A stretch of 64,000 nt of DNA from Vavraia culicis subsp. floridensis (taxonomy: Eukaryota > Microsporidia > Pleistophoridae). A model generated the notes under the pieces. The model was not told where the DNA came from. It saw only the letters and a list, made by a program, of their open reading frames with translations, and did not search any database. The DNA lies in assembly GCF_000192795.1 (NCBI RefSeq), contig NW_007360620.1, positions 35,902-99,901 of the forward strand, given 5' to 3'. A program made the translations under genes and the position numbers. Shown here one piece after another: positions 21,558 to 32,750 of this stretch; position 1 is the stretch's first letter, and each line of letters starts with the position of its first letter.

Positions 21558-24231
21558 GTGGCGTAACTTGCTGTGAGGAAGCGCTCGAGAACGCTTGGTG
21601 TGCGACTTAGAAATGGAATGGCGCATCGCCAAAAGTATTTTAGTGCTAACCTGCACGAGGATGGAATAGAATAGGTGCCTGACACATCGATGAAGCAACT
21701 CTTTGCGTCCTCTGCTGCCATTTACCAAACAAGAATAATTAAAGCAATTTTGGTTCGTTCATATCACATCGCGTTCTTTTCTTGTTTGTGCGATGTTCAA
21801 AGGCATTTCCTACTTTATCTGGTGTTGTTGCTCGCATTCTTTACGATGCTGGGATCGAAGTAAAGATCCTGTCCTCATGGCTGAACAAACGAGCTGCAAA
21901 CGAAAAATAACTTGCAAAATCGTACAAAGAATTTTATGTGGGGATGCCACCATATCATTGCCTCGTTCTGATACGAAAGGACCCTCTTGTGAATTAAAGG
22001 TGTAACCATTCAAACCGGTGCACCATGCTCATTTTCTACCATATACGGTATGATTGTACCAATGTACGAGTGAGCGCTTCACAGTGGTTTTATACCTGAT
22101 CGATTGATTACTCTGCTGGTTCGTGTTCTTTATTAACCGCTGGTGTTCATACGCGGTAAACAACGTTTAGTGCACTTTAAAAGGTATGCAGCGTAGACAC
22201 GCCTATAAACCGGTTCTCAAAGATAAATCTGCTACATATCGTTGAACTCGTTCTATTCACATGTTTTATTTAAGCTCTTCCCAAACACCATGTCCCCACA
22301 CAATCCGTAGTGCCATTCTCATCTACTTAATTTCTATTCACATGTTTTATTTAAGCTCTTCCCAAACACCATGTCCCCACACAATCCGTAGTGCCATTCT
22401 CATCTACTTAATTCGTATCTTCATCATCCCCAGAAGGTACTTCGCCAGCAGGTCCCTGATACTTAGCACCGGAAATATGGCCATAAACACAAGACTTGAG
22501 CTGTAAACCACACAGCTGTTAAACAGCATGTATGTGTAGTAGAAGCTCATCATGTAAAGGGGACAAAATGGTATTATGACCATTTTATGGACTTGATGTG
22601 ACCAATGAAAACGACAGGCTCGGAAGAATTCAATGAACGTAATTTACGTGCTGTGATGGACGTATGGACTTGTTGTATCAATTGAAAATAGGAAAACATT
22701 TTTGGTAGGAGTCTTGAAGAATGCTCAGAAGGTACAAGTAAGCATCATTCTAGCATTGGGTGAACAGCTCTTAAAAAGGTGAATTATGGATTAATAAAAT
22801 TTTTGCGCGTCTCAGCAATTGAACTTCAGGCACCTCTCAGATGGCGCCTAAAAAGTACAGATGGCAAGAAAGAATGTTTCTTTCAACCATGGAAAAATGA
22901 TGGAGGCACCAATTTAAAATTATTAAGATAAAATTTGTTTAATCACACATTTCATTTCTTTACAGAATAGCGGGACAATTACTGTGTGAAGCAGCACATC
23001 ATACGAAAGAAGTTTATGAAAGAACTTTACGCTTGTTGTTTTGAAGGTTTCACAGGAAACACATCCGTAGTAAAGGTTGTCTTACCTTTCATCAAAGCAG
23101 AGCCTACAGCGCAAATACAAAGCGTATAACAATACCATGAAATGTTGCAATAGCAAATTATATCAGGATGCTCTGCTGCGCTTCTGGTATACGCAGTGTT
23201 GCACCAATTTTACGCAGTATATTTCTCATTTGCCCGTATTTTGCCAAAACCGGAACTAAGTATCCGATATTAAATCCATTTTGCTCAGCATATCAACGAT
23301 ACTAGCAGTGCATTCCGTGTAACCTATAACACATGGTAATGCCGCCAACCTATCACAGCCATCAGATATTGTCCTGGTGATATAATAAATAGCACTGTAC
23401 AGGTGGTACCTCGGCATTCGTTTCAAATCAATGTGATAGACCAATCGCTACCGTTTCAAACAAACGAGAGAGTTACGGAGAATGTGCCGGATGGCAAACA
23501 AAAAAGTGAACGGTTCAAAACCACACCATTGTGGTCGTTGTTAGAGGAACCTGCCATGTTAATGTGAGGAGAACGATTCTGTAAGCAGTTACCTATCCAT
23601 AAGCTGTCCTGTGGAACAACCGAAAGTTCGATGTTCGGGTGCATTTCTTACTCATTGAACTGACGTAGTTGAAATGCGTTCGCAGGGACACTATGAGCTA
23701 CAACGTGGCGTACGTATGAACAGAAATACATTGTAAACCAATTAAACACTCAGATAGAGTACACTTCACTGTTCACATCTTTGCTTTGCATATTTTTACG
23801 TGTATATCCTGGTCTCAAATCATTTCCTCTCAATATACGTCAGAGCGCGTTGAAAATAGAACGTAATTGATTTTAAACGCTTTTTACCGCTCTGACGTGT
23901 TGCCTAGGTTACAAAGTTACCGATCGTGTGACGGAGTAAGAAAAGTAGAACCGGGCAAACAACTTGCGCGTTCCGGATAGGGCTAGAGAAAAGGTAAAAC
24001 AGCTTTTCATCGGTTGTATCTACAACTTGATACGAGGAACGAGTGCTAACGTGGTTAATCTGCTCAAAACCAAAACATTTCACGGCACCATCAGCCTCAG
24101 CAATCACAGAACGATACTTGATTGGTGGTGCACACGAAAAGTACAAATCAGTTCAACACATCAAATCTTGCTGTCAGAACCTGTAAGCCAAATTTACTAC
24201 AACACAAAATTCACCAGAAAGTGAAACATTT
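21558..24231. other. Gene-poor region with 81-bp duplication
   Basis: No believable gene over 2.6 kb. Contains a perfect-looking 81-bp tandem duplication at 22251-22412, inside an 81-codon open frame beginning with ATG at 22261. I do not call that frame, because it has no upstream signal and no recognised domain. Confidence 0.5.
22251..22412 (+). repeat. 81-bp tandem duplication
   Basis: Two essentially identical 81-bp copies. The unit length is divisible by three, so a 27-residue block is repeated in the open frame across it. Confidence 0.9.
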
Positions 24232-24282
24232 ATGTCACATATCAAACTCGATGTATTTAAAAACGCAAAAAGCTATAATTCC

Positions 24283-24699
24283 ATGAATCACTCTACGATT
24301 ATTTGCATTTACATGCTCAGCACGCTAGCAATGTCATGGCCATTTTCGTCCGGCATGGACGATCCCCTAGCTTCGGAGGCGGCTGCCGCTAAGGCGCAGG
24401 AAGGAATTTTATCGGATGCGCTGACTAATGAAAGCGTGAAGGACGCAATTGCGAGGAAAGCGGCAGCAACCGAAAGTGTAAAGAAAGCTGCCAGGGATCA
24501 GGCCATGGCAGAAGAGCTTGCCAAGCCCACGCTGAAGCCAACCCATGCGGAAAAATCGTTTGCCAGCTGGTTGACAAGCGGAAAACAAGATATTATGCCG
24601 ACCCTATTAGAACGAGAGAGCATGAAGACCAACAACCCGGTCACTTTCAACTATTTGGTGAGGCCCAAACAGATGTTGGAGTTGATGCAACATGACTAA
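24283..24699 (+). CDS. Predicted secreted alanine-rich protein, 138 aa
   Basis: Frame is open from ATG 24232, but Met18 at 24283 gives a proper signal peptide (MNHSTIICIYMLSTLAMSW) and has a TATTTAAAAA box 20-29 bp upstream, so I start there. The mature protein has an Ala/Lys/Glu-rich helical centre (about residues 30-80, ASEAAAAKAQ, AIARKAAATE). A less biased C-terminus follows. No Cys, no membrane segment, no recognised family. An AATAAA lies about 10 bp after the stop. A structural or host-exposed role is possible but not shown. Confidence 0.65.
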   Translation: MNHSTIICIYMLSTLAMSWPFSSGMDDPLASEAAAAKAQEGILSDALTNESVKDAIARKAAATESVKKAARDQAMAEELAKPTLKPTHAEKSFASWLTSGKQDIMPTLLERESMKTNNPVTFNYLVRPKQMLELMQHD

Positions 24700-25523
24700 G
24701 GAATCGTGAATAAAAGTTTCAGATGGACCATTCGTGTTTTTACCTTTTGAACCGGACATAGCAGTGGCCGAAACTGTTAGAAGGTTCTCTCATAAATGTA
24801 GTAGCGTTCCCCTATGTATTCCGTGTACCTGTTCACCATGGACACAGTTCTCATGTATCAACCACTATCGAAACGTCTTCTTGATCTAAGAACAGTGTAG
24901 AATGTTCCAAACGAACAACATATTAAAAAAATACAAAGTTATGGCGTATAATACAAAATGGTTGTGCTAATTACGATTTTTTACTTTAAAGGAAAATGAG
25001 TGACGGGCCGATCAGCCGTACGAGGACCAGAATACAATGAAACAAAGCATAGTAGCTTCAGCTCATTGTTCAGGTTTGCTGATGATGCACAATATTTTTA
25101 CACATTTGTTCATTTTTGGTGTAGTTTTGAGTGTCGATTGCCACCATCTAAATGGTGGTATTGGCAAAATGCCAATTAGCAGGTAATTAGGGACAAAATC
25201 ACAGCACCAAGTTTTTTAATGGCAAAGCATTTTTACTCAGATGTTTTGCACGGATATTTTCATAGGCAAACTCATTATTTGTTAGGAATCGTTTATGTAC
25301 TACCACAACAAACACCTTCATCCAAGCTAACTCTCCCGTCTCGCTGGTACTCTCTCAATGTTTAAGTCCAAGTACGTCATATTCTTTCTTCTCTATGCTT
25401 TGGCTGTTGGTCCCAGTGTATGATGTGAATGGCATTTACTTTATAAGGCAACATTTTAATTAATAATGACTTTAATTTTCCGTAAAGGCTCGTACCAATA
25501 CGGTAAATTTGATATAATAAAAG
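24700..25523. other. Intergenic region, nothing seen
   Basis: AT-rich. No open frame of note until the TATA box of the next gene. Confidence 0.5.
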
Positions 25524-25531
25524 TATAAAAG
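25524..25531 (+). promoter_or_regulatory. TATAAAAG box before LRR-like gene
   Basis: TATAAAAG ends 19 bp before ATG 25551. The same octamer occurs before the genes at 36726 and 40008. Confidence 0.6.
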
Positions 25532-25550
25532 AACACTCGCACACCACGCC

Positions 25551-26960
25551 ATGCGAGTCAACTTACATAGCTGTGTTGAAATTACTTTGAAGTACATTCT
25601 GCTGTTTCAAACCACTTCAAACGAGCAGCCTCAGGATTACATGGTTTTTGAGACCTTGGAAAGTACAAGAATGAAGAATTTTTTGGAAACATGTGCATCG
25701 ATACCACCGACAGAAACACTCTGCGATACCAAGAAATGCGATCCAGGACATGACTCCAAGAAAATGAAGCAGACGAACGAATATACCGGTTACAGTACTG
25801 CGTATGTGAGCAAAATCTTTCATGACAGAGATATCAAGAACAAGTCGTACCAAGACATAATCCAGGACGAATGCGATACGAGCTTCAAAATTATAAGCGT
25901 GCCGTTTTCCAAGGCTACGTTCGAAAAAATTTACTATCTATCGGCAGAAAAGGATACGGTGTTCACGGACGAAGAAATCTGTTCGATATTTGCTCACTTA
26001 TTTCCATACAACGATGATGTTCTTTTACTGTTATCATGGACAATCTGTCTACATCTTCATAACAACCCCGTGTTCCTCCAAGAACTGCTCGACATTGCCC
26101 GTTATCCCGGCAGCTCTACCCAACAGCTCAAACACCTATCAACGATTGTTGCCGGCACTAGTGACAGCGCAAAAATCTTCAGAGAAATGGTGAACTCGAA
26201 CATGATTTCCGCTTTGAAGAATAAAAGTGAATTGACAGCAATGGCACTCAAAATGAGAGTCAATTATATGGATTTTTGGAAAAAGTTCACGCTAGACAAA
26301 TTAGTGATAGCGTGTTTAATTGAGAAATTAACCATCTCGTATGACTGGTTCGCTTCCAAGTGCGACGTTCTCCATGAAAAATTCCAAGGAGTTGCAGCCA
26401 AATCCTCGCTAGTAGTAACAATATGTGATATTCGTGATAATTACGATGCGACAAAACCTGAGCTGACCTCAGAGAGCGAAATATTGAACAACAAACTTGC
26501 GTTCATTTCTGAGTGCAAGTTTTTACAAAATGAATGCATTCGTGAGGTCGTTTTGGAATTTGATGGCATACACAGTTCGCTTAACCCAGGCATTTTAAGT
26601 ACCATAGGAAATTTATCCACAGTGATAGCCAAGTCTGTATCCGTTGACTTCGTTAAATCAATGCGTGAGGATGTTAAAAATGTTGAGGTTGTCTTCAGCC
26701 ACAAGCAGCTCGGTTCAGCCTGTATTATTCCTCATACTGTAAAGCAATTATCATTTGTTCAATCACAATTTCATGAAAATATTACGTTTCCAGACCATAT
26801 TCGCTCTATCAGCGTACTGAAGTCAAAAGTTAACGAGAACGTTACTTTCACGTTTGATCAAAGCTGTGAAAGCGTTAATCTGAATGATACCTCAGTAAGA
26901 GTTAAGATCCTTGAACACGCTGATCTTAACCATATAACTTTGATTAAAGAATCGAGTTAG
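25551..26960 (+). CDS. Leucine-rich-repeat-like protein, N-terminal part
   Basis: 469 aa up to a TAG at 26958. Begins with a moderately hydrophobic segment (residues 9-20, EITLKYILLFQT) that may be a signal peptide. A helical region follows (about 100-300). From about residue 310 there are short repeats of the kind VKQLSFVQSQFHENITFP and IRSISVLKSKVNENVTF, resembling LRR/FNIP-type repeats with hydrophobic beta strands every 22-25 residues. The repeats continue without interruption in the same reading frame after the TAG (see 27042-28463). The full unit would be 970 codons with one internal stop. LRR-like secreted families are expanded in several microsporidia. A TATAAAAG box lies 20 bp upstream. 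Confidence 0.7.
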   Translation: MRVNLHSCVEITLKYILLFQTTSNEQPQDYMVFETLESTRMKNFLETCASIPPTETLCDTKKCDPGHDSKKMKQTNEYTGYSTAYVSKIFHDRDIKNKSYQDIIQDECDTSFKIISVPFSKATFEKIYYLSAEKDTVFTDEEICSIFAHLFPYNDDVLLLLSWTICLHLHNNPVFLQELLDIARYPGSSTQQLKHLSTIVAGTSDSAKIFREMVNSNMISALKNKSELTAMALKMRVNYMDFWKKFTLDKLVIACLIEKLTISYDWFASKCDVLHEKFQGVAAKSSLVVTICDIRDNYDATKPELTSESEILNNKLAFISECKFLQNECIREVVLEFDGIHSSLNPGILSTIGNLSTVIAKSVSVDFVKSMREDVKNVEVVFSHKQLGSACIIPHTVKQLSFVQSQFHENITFPDHIRSISVLKSKVNENVTFTFDQSCESVNLNDTSVRVKILEHADLNHITLIKESS

Positions 26961-27041
26961 AGTGGTTCTCTAAAATATTGCAAGGGAAAAGATTCCAGTG
27001 GTGGACGCTATTACATTTTTGGCGCAGAAATTGATGGCTCA

Positions 27042-28463
27042 ATGCATTTTAACAGTGATTTTGAGAGCGTGAGGATTCTGTCTGTTACTTTGTGTGCAGA
27101 TTCTAAAATCACGCTGTGTGCCCAAAACAAATATTTTGAGATTGCCTACTCGGCCGGACTCTTTGACCTGACGCTATCGGTAGGAACAACTTTATATTTT
27201 ACAAAGAATATGAAGATAAAGACAGAACCTGTCGAAGGATCACAAAATCTTTCGAGTCTCTCCATCCAAAATATGGAACTGAACGAACAAGTGATGTTCC
27301 AGGACCATTTTGAGCACGTCAAACTGAGGAATGTCACCATGAAAGACAGCTCATGTATCGTGTTAAACAAGATGTGTAAAAGGCTTGTAATTGAAAATTT
27401 TAGCGGTAGCATTGATGTCAAAAACTTAGCGTGTCTTGAGGAAGTAGAAATACGCTTTTCAATGGAAGAAACCGCTGATATTAACATCATTGGTTCGGTT
27501 CGTGTGGATAATTTGTGCTTTAAAAACGTGTGTCGAAGTGTTAACATGGTCCAATCCATGCTTTCTAGTTTTATCTACATTAGAAATCTAAAATTTGAGA
27601 GCGAGTTTATTTATAACTCAGGGCTAACTGCTGAAGCATACGTTAACATCATGAAATTGATTCCTGGATATGAAAACGCTTCTAAAAAATATGCAAGCTT
27701 CCTATCAAGCGAATATCCGCAAAGGTGCAGTAGGCAGGAGATTTTGTTCTACGAAACTGCGAATGCAGCGGTGAATTACATCCTTGGGCATATTTTAAAT
27801 ACCTTGAAGGCAGCAACAATTCAAAAGATTGAATTAGCATCCGTTGCACTCTCCGCGACTAACTATGGCAGTCTTAAAGCGTTAAATAACCTGCAGATTC
27901 TTGATATTGGCACTAAAAAGTTCTCTGGTGCACTCTTCAATTGCTTGCCGCCAAATCTTAGGTTATTGAACATTTCTGAGCCTAGCAAACACATCATGAA
28001 CGAGAATACCAGCTATAATATTGCTGATCTGAGACGAATGACCAGGTGTTGCAATCTTAAGGTCCTAATAATCAATGCAGACCTTGTTTTTGAAACCTGC
28101 ACACTCAGTTTCTTACCATCATCCGTTAAAGTTCTTAAAATATATTTTGAGTCTATGCCTGAGGAAATACCACAAATACGAGACCAGATAGCGCATATAC
28201 GTGAACTTTACATTGAAGGCAATGGCAACCTGTTTGAAGACCGGTATTGCACCGTGATGCACAAAACCAAAGCCGCGCCTTTCGTCAAAATGTTATCAAA
28301 ATGCATTAAATTCAAGTCACTTGAACATTTCGCCTTTATTTCTTCCTATGTGCTGGTAGAAATTGATCCCAACACGCTGGAATTTACCAAAGCAAGGCAT
28401 GGTAAATCCTTCGAGCGTGTTGGACCTATTTATGACGAGGTAGATGCTTGCTTTCGAGTGTGA
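27042..28463 (+). CDS. Leucine-rich-repeat-like protein, C-terminal part after in-frame stop
   Basis: 473 codons from ATG 27042, in the same frame as the preceding ORF. The 27 codons between the TAG and this ATG are also open. The sequence continues the LRR-like pattern (LSSLSIQNMELNEQ, LRNVTMKDSS, LVIENFSGSI, LEEVEIRF) and has further LRR-like strands near residues 280-390 (LQILDIGTK, NLRLLNISE, LKVLIINADL, VKVLKIYFE). No ACCCC or TATA signal precedes 27042, so it is unlikely to be an independent gene. Best reading: the 3' half of one LRR gene interrupted by a single stop (pseudogene, allele, sequencing error or read-through). Confidence 0.65.
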   Translation: MHFNSDFESVRILSVTLCADSKITLCAQNKYFEIAYSAGLFDLTLSVGTTLYFTKNMKIKTEPVEGSQNLSSLSIQNMELNEQVMFQDHFEHVKLRNVTMKDSSCIVLNKMCKRLVIENFSGSIDVKNLACLEEVEIRFSMEETADINIIGSVRVDNLCFKNVCRSVNMVQSMLSSFIYIRNLKFESEFIYNSGLTAEAYVNIMKLIPGYENASKKYASFLSSEYPQRCSRQEILFYETANAAVNYILGHILNTLKAATIQKIELASVALSATNYGSLKALNNLQILDIGTKKFSGALFNCLPPNLRLLNISEPSKHIMNENTSYNIADLRRMTRCCNLKVLIINADLVFETCTLSFLPSSVKVLKIYFESMPEEIPQIRDQIAHIRELYIEGNGNLFEDRYCTVMHKTKAAPFVKMLSKCIKFKSLEHFAFISSYVLVEIDPNTLEFTKARHGKSFERVGPIYDEVDACFRV

Positions 28464-28478
28464 TTCAATTAAAAAGTT

Positions 28479-28960
28479 ATGAAATATCGGCTATTTCAAC
28501 GTATTGATCTTTCCGTTCCTTTTCGTTGTTGTGACATTGTTTTAAAATGCATCTTTATTGTTATATCTGAATTTTTGAATGATTCTGCTGAGTATCGAAG
28601 CATTGTTATTTAGGACGTGCTTCTTTGATTCTGTTTGTAAAACGGAGTAGAAGCTTTTGTTTTTGTACGAAGTTGTTTTTACCTCCTTACACACGAAAGA
28701 TAAGCTTGATGACCCATTCAATACGACTTCTTGGTGGGAGTTAGAAGCATTGGTTGCTGCGATGTACGGTGAAAATGCATTCTTCGAGAAGAATGGAAGG
28801 AAAACTGCATGGCATCTTTTCTGGAGATGCCCAAGATAAATCCAATTTTTGACGCATTCCTCTGGCAGGTGAATATTAAGTTGCTGGAAACTATCTTTAT
28901 CCGAAGAGCTCCTCGGAATGGGTGCCCGTGGGAGAGGCTGTTGCACAAGTTATGGCCTGT
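28479..28960 (+). pseudogene. Degenerate coding fragment, possibly RNase III-like
   Basis: Protein-like stretches occur in three plus frames in order: ATG 28479 to about 28610, then 28651-28839, then about 28812-28960. They are separated by stops and frame changes. The middle piece contains WWELEALVAAMYGENAFF, which resembles the second conserved helix of RNase III domains (EALxGAxYxD). No intact catalytic ERLEFLGD motif is visible upstream. The match is short and the assignment tentative. The minus-strand frame over the same bases lacks an ATG. Confidence 0.3.
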
Positions 28961-30556
28961 GTGTTGCGACTACCGCTGCGGTCGCAGCATACCTCTGTGC
29001 TGAGTTCGTTGTGCTGAGTTCGTTGTGCGAGTCAGTGCATCGATTCCCGTCTGATCCAAAGGTCTTTGGATCAAGGTCAGTTCTGCGAACAAGAACGGCA
29101 TGCTATTCAAGTGCTGCTGTATGAGGAGATTCAATAAATAAATTTCTTTCAAATCAAAAAAAGATATGCAAAACTCATGTCAGTTCCACTGTTACATCAT
29201 AGATGCACCATCAAACGAGTTTCACATAGCATCACAACGTTGTGTGCAACGATGAACCACAAATTAACGGGAACAAGGAATTGCTCCACACACCTATCAT
29301 CAGCCGTTTTATCATTGATAACACTCTTCGTAATTGAGTTACGCTCTAAAAGATTTCTGTCTCATGGTTTTGTCCCCAGCGTCCCTGCCCAAATGATCGC
29401 GGTTAGAATGCTAAACTTTCGTTTTGTAACGGGCACACTTTTACAAAACGGTGCTTTGATCACCAATTCCAACATTAAACACGTTTTTTAATTACTGATC
29501 GTGCAGTGTGTTTCATGAAATGATGTTTTCTGCTTGTGGAAATATTTTATACGTGGGGACACCGTGGTTGTTCCCTGCTAGCGGCTGCCACAACCTTTTG
29601 GTACGCTGCTCAGAACAAATTTAATATCAATGTTTCTAAACGATAGCAGGTTATCATCATTCACCAACTACGAGCTCAGAGATAGTTCTTTATTCGGTAT
29701 GCAATAAAAAATATATAATTTGTGAATCTTTTCAGCATCTAGTCATGTAATTATTCTCATAAGTTTACCTTAGCAGTACATTTTTGGAAATCAGCTTATT
29801 TTCATTTCGCACAAGCTATCCTGGCGCACTGCGAAAGCACGTCAAATTAACAAACAACACAGGAGCGGACTCTCGTATAAAAACGGTACCGATATCTTAA
29901 AAACCTGCCGAATGAAAATTTTAGACGGTCTCCGGCTGCAGCTCCACAAAACTACCCGTTACAAACAAAACAACAACGCGCATGCGACCACACTAGCAGT
30001 GGATAACTCTTCAGCCGTGTTACAAGCAGAAAGGTCAGTTTTTACTATGATTGAATCTCAATACGCCTTTTTCACGAAAGCATCAAGGAGCGAATCTAAA
30101 ACATGAAAGCTGATTCATTTTGTTTTGTGCACTGTAACGTTACGTGGACCGTGATGTGATTCACACAAAACTCGTATGGTTTAGGCCAAAACAGCGCGTA
30201 GACATGTTGATCCTCTTACACCTACGTATTGTTCGGTCATGTAATTGGGTGTTACCGGGTTCAAATGCCTGAACACATCTTTGCAGTGGATAAACCGTAG
30301 ATCGAGCTGCATGTGCCCACAAACACAGTCTTCAGCAATAATTTAATGGTTTAAAGGTCTGAACAGCTATTCCTGCGTTTGTTCCACCGATTGATTGATT
30401 TACCAAAATAATTTTTTGATGAACTAATAATCTTTCACTAAGAGTGACAAAGCCATCACTGTTAATTGGTACGGTTCATTATTTCATAGAACTGTGCTAT
30501 TTATAAATTTATTACACGCCAAACCGGTGTATCCATAAAAATATTTTTTTCCAAAT
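28961..30556. other. Gene-poor region with small doubtful frames
   Basis: Two small ATG frames are noted but not called: 29252-29491 (79 aa, signal-peptide-like start, no upstream signal) and 29912-30106 (64 aa, with TATAAAAAC about 30 bp upstream). Nothing else seen. Confidence 0.4.
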
Positions 30557-30745
30557 ATGCGCTCTTTAACGCACGTGTTACTTATTTTTACTATAAAAGT
30601 ATTTTTTTCCCACAGAGCCGTTTATGATGTCTATCGCAAAAAAGGAAGAGGAACATTTCCAGAAGTATTAGACGGTCATCTCGTTCGTTGGGCAGGGATA
30701 AATGACAGCATTTCTATTTGTGTGACACCCCTACACAAGTATTAA
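30557..30745 (+). CDS. Possible small secreted peptide, 62 aa
   Basis: ATG 30557 is preceded at about -15 by CATAAAAAT. The N-terminus MRSLTHVLLIFTIKVFFSHR reads as a signal peptide. The mature part is about 40 residues, basic near its start (RKKGRG), with a single Cys. No recognised relatives. Could be a chance frame. Confidence 0.35.
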   Translation: MRSLTHVLLIFTIKVFFSHRAVYDVYRKKGRGTFPEVLDGHLVRWAGINDSISICVTPLHKY

Positions 30746-30954
30746 ACCCTAAACGGAAACAAGAAATGACGGCTTTAGCCATTTACTGTAGATTACTCAA
30801 TCAAAATGGTGTATCATGCCAAATCGTTCATTTGTTACGATGTGATTTTTGTTCATTACACTGTCCAACCACAGTCTCGTGCGTAATTAACATAAATTAA
30901 ACTATCTAAAACAATTGGTCTTAAAAATTCAAACCGGTTTCAGATTAAAACAAA

Positions 30955-30961
30955 TATAAAC
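30955..30961 (+). promoter_or_regulatory. TATAAAC box
   Basis: TATA-like box 19 bp before ATG 30981. Confidence 0.45.
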
Positions 30962-30980
30962 ACGGACGAACAGTTCTATA

Positions 30981-32384
30981 ATGTGCATGTTTTTCCTGGT
31001 ATTTTCATTCCTACAGACGGTTTTGTTACAGAACGTTCACAACCCAGGCAGCGGTTTCACACATGGGTATGTCCCGGACGGGCTATACGATGTGAACGGA
31101 AATATGGGCGGTGCCTACTACAACCACAAGGGTTTGGGCACACATGCCGGCGACATTGGTATGAACGGCATTCTCTTCACGGCAGACGCATTGCATCACG
31201 GCGGAGAAGGCGAAATTTTTGTGTCCGGGTCTGCTGCTGACCAGGAAAATCTTATCGGAATGGGCTTGGACCAGCTGCACCAGAAAATGGCAAGTGATGT
31301 GGCGGCAATGCACGATGCAAACATAAAGTCAAAGGAGAAACAGATGGAAATCGCGATGCTTGAGTCACAGATCGCGCAGGAAATGGCGGAAGCAAAGCAA
31401 GAAGAAATATCACGCCTCAAATACTTGGACGATGTCGCTGAAATCAACGAGCACAAGGCGCCCGAGGTGCTTGGGAAGCAGGTAATTCCCGTGGCAACGT
31501 TCACAGAGGAGACAATGCCTCTTCGACATCATGTGCGGTACTTGATCGGCATGATCGGATCCATGCAGGCAACAGAAAACGCTAACATAGAGGCGCAGCG
31601 CAAAATTGCAAGACTAGACGACATTTCAGGGCAGTTCAAATCATACAACTCTGTTCTGAGCGATCCCCAACGGTATAAAGCCTTCCAGAAGGCGGCTGGA
31701 CTCGACGGATACTTTCCGATCGATTTTCCCGTTACAACCATTAATGGCGATTTTTATGTTTCTCATAGCGGACACGAAATCTTTGACCACGACCAGGATA
31801 TGAATTCGCCACCTGCGCCTGACGGTCACACGCACTTTTCCAATCATGGACTTGAAGCCAATCCGGTTCCCGTAGCTCCGGCTTCTGTCTCTCAGATACC
31901 ACCGTCGGCCACGCCAAAGTCACTGCCGGTTCAACGTTCTTCACCACAAGTACCGCCAGCTCATCCTGCAGCACCGTTTTCCCCTCCACCCGCTCCACCA
32001 ATATCGACGCCCCATCCACTGGCGCCTCCTCACCCACTAGCGCCTCCTCATCCACTAGCGCCTCCTCATCCACTAGCGCCTCCTCATCCACTAGCGCCTC
32101 CTCACCCACTGGCGCCCCCTCATCCACTGGCGCCCCCTCACCCACTGGCGCCTCATCTACCACCAATACTACCGATTCTTCCCAACCAGGCGGTACACCC
32201 CAATTCTCTCCCCCACCCCAGCCCATCTCCCTTCAGCACTCCGTTGCCCACGGCATTGCCACCATCATCTCCGCTTGATCTAATCAATAAGCAACAGGAA
32301 GAAGGCAAGAGACTTGCAGCAATGAAAGCCAATTTTGTAAGAAATCTTTCCAGGTCCGTGTTGCCAAATGGCATTTTTGTATGA
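30981..32384 (+). CDS. Secreted proline-rich repeat protein
   Basis: 467 aa. Signal peptide at residues 1-17 (FFLVFSFLQTVLLQ). Residues 20-90 are Gly/His/Asn-rich (GYVPDGLYDVNGNMGG). A long helical, Glu/Met/Ala-rich coiled-coil segment covers about 90-160. A mixed region is followed by a Pro-rich domain from about 300. Within it a six-residue unit PHPLAP is repeated about nine times (32005-32160, 18-bp DNA unit). The C-terminal 40 residues are charged (KQQEEGKRLAAMKANF). Proline-rich, secreted, repeat-bearing proteins are typical of microsporidian polar tube and spore wall. That role is inference, and I see no match to a named PTP or SWP. AATAAA lies 15 bp after the stop. Confidence 0.8.
   Translation: MCMFFLVFSFLQTVLLQNVHNPGSGFTHGYVPDGLYDVNGNMGGAYYNHKGLGTHAGDIGMNGILFTADALHHGGEGEIFVSGSAADQENLIGMGLDQLHQKMASDVAAMHDANIKSKEKQMEIAMLESQIAQEMAEAKQEEISRLKYLDDVAEINEHKAPEVLGKQVIPVATFTEETMPLRHHVRYLIGMIGSMQATENANIEAQRKIARLDDISGQFKSYNSVLSDPQRYKAFQKAAGLDGYFPIDFPVTTINGDFYVSHSGHEIFDHDQDMNSPPAPDGHTHFSNHGLEANPVPVAPASVSQIPPSATPKSLPVQRSSPQVPPAHPAAPFSPPPAPPISTPHPLAPPHPLAPPHPLAPPHPLAPPHPLAPPHPLAPPHPLAPPHPLAPHLPPILPILPNQAVHPNSLPHPSPSPFSTPLPTALPPSSPLDLINKQQEEGKRLAAMKANFVRNLSRSVLPNGIFV
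32005..32160 (+). repeat. 18-bp tandem repeat encoding PHPLAP
   Basis: About nine copies with scattered silent changes (CTAGCG/CTGGCG/CTGGCC), which suggests the peptide repeat is maintained. Confidence 0.85.
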
Positions 32385-32722
32385 AAAGTATGTATGGACT
32401 AAATAAAATTGTTTGGTTGTAAGCGGTTGTACAACTAAAAAGAGGTGCCACGGCACGCCAATTACATGATATGCTGCCACCAAATCACACACATTTTCTA
32501 CGAGGAAGCGTTCGCGTTTTACTGCGCACCTGAATGTTTTACGAGTTTTGATAATTGTTTCTTCTACTGATGAAGGAGCTGATCGTATTCTGGCACCGTT
32601 CGTATTGTGCGTGTGTTTTGCATCACTTATATTCGTAATGACCGATCTGTGTTCGATTACCGAATCAATGATCTGATGCCAAATAGCGTATCAATTGATA
32701 TCAACGTCAAACACATCAAAAG
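32385..32722. other. Intergenic region, nothing seen
   Basis: AT-rich spacer between two plus-strand genes. Confidence 0.5.
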
Positions 32723-32731
32723 TATTTATAA
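32723..32731 (+). promoter_or_regulatory. TATTTATAA box
   Basis: TATA-like box 19 bp before ATG 32751. Confidence 0.4.
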
Positions 32732-32750
32732 TTACCATTTTTGAAGTAAC

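Noticed and set aside
28542..28946. 134-codon minus frame
   Set aside because: It begins at GTG and contains no ATG. The plus strand is more protein-like.
30240..30290. tRNA-like GGGTTCAAATGCC
   Set aside because: The T-arm stem does not pair properly and no acceptor, D or anticodon arms can be built around it. No tRNA was found in the window.
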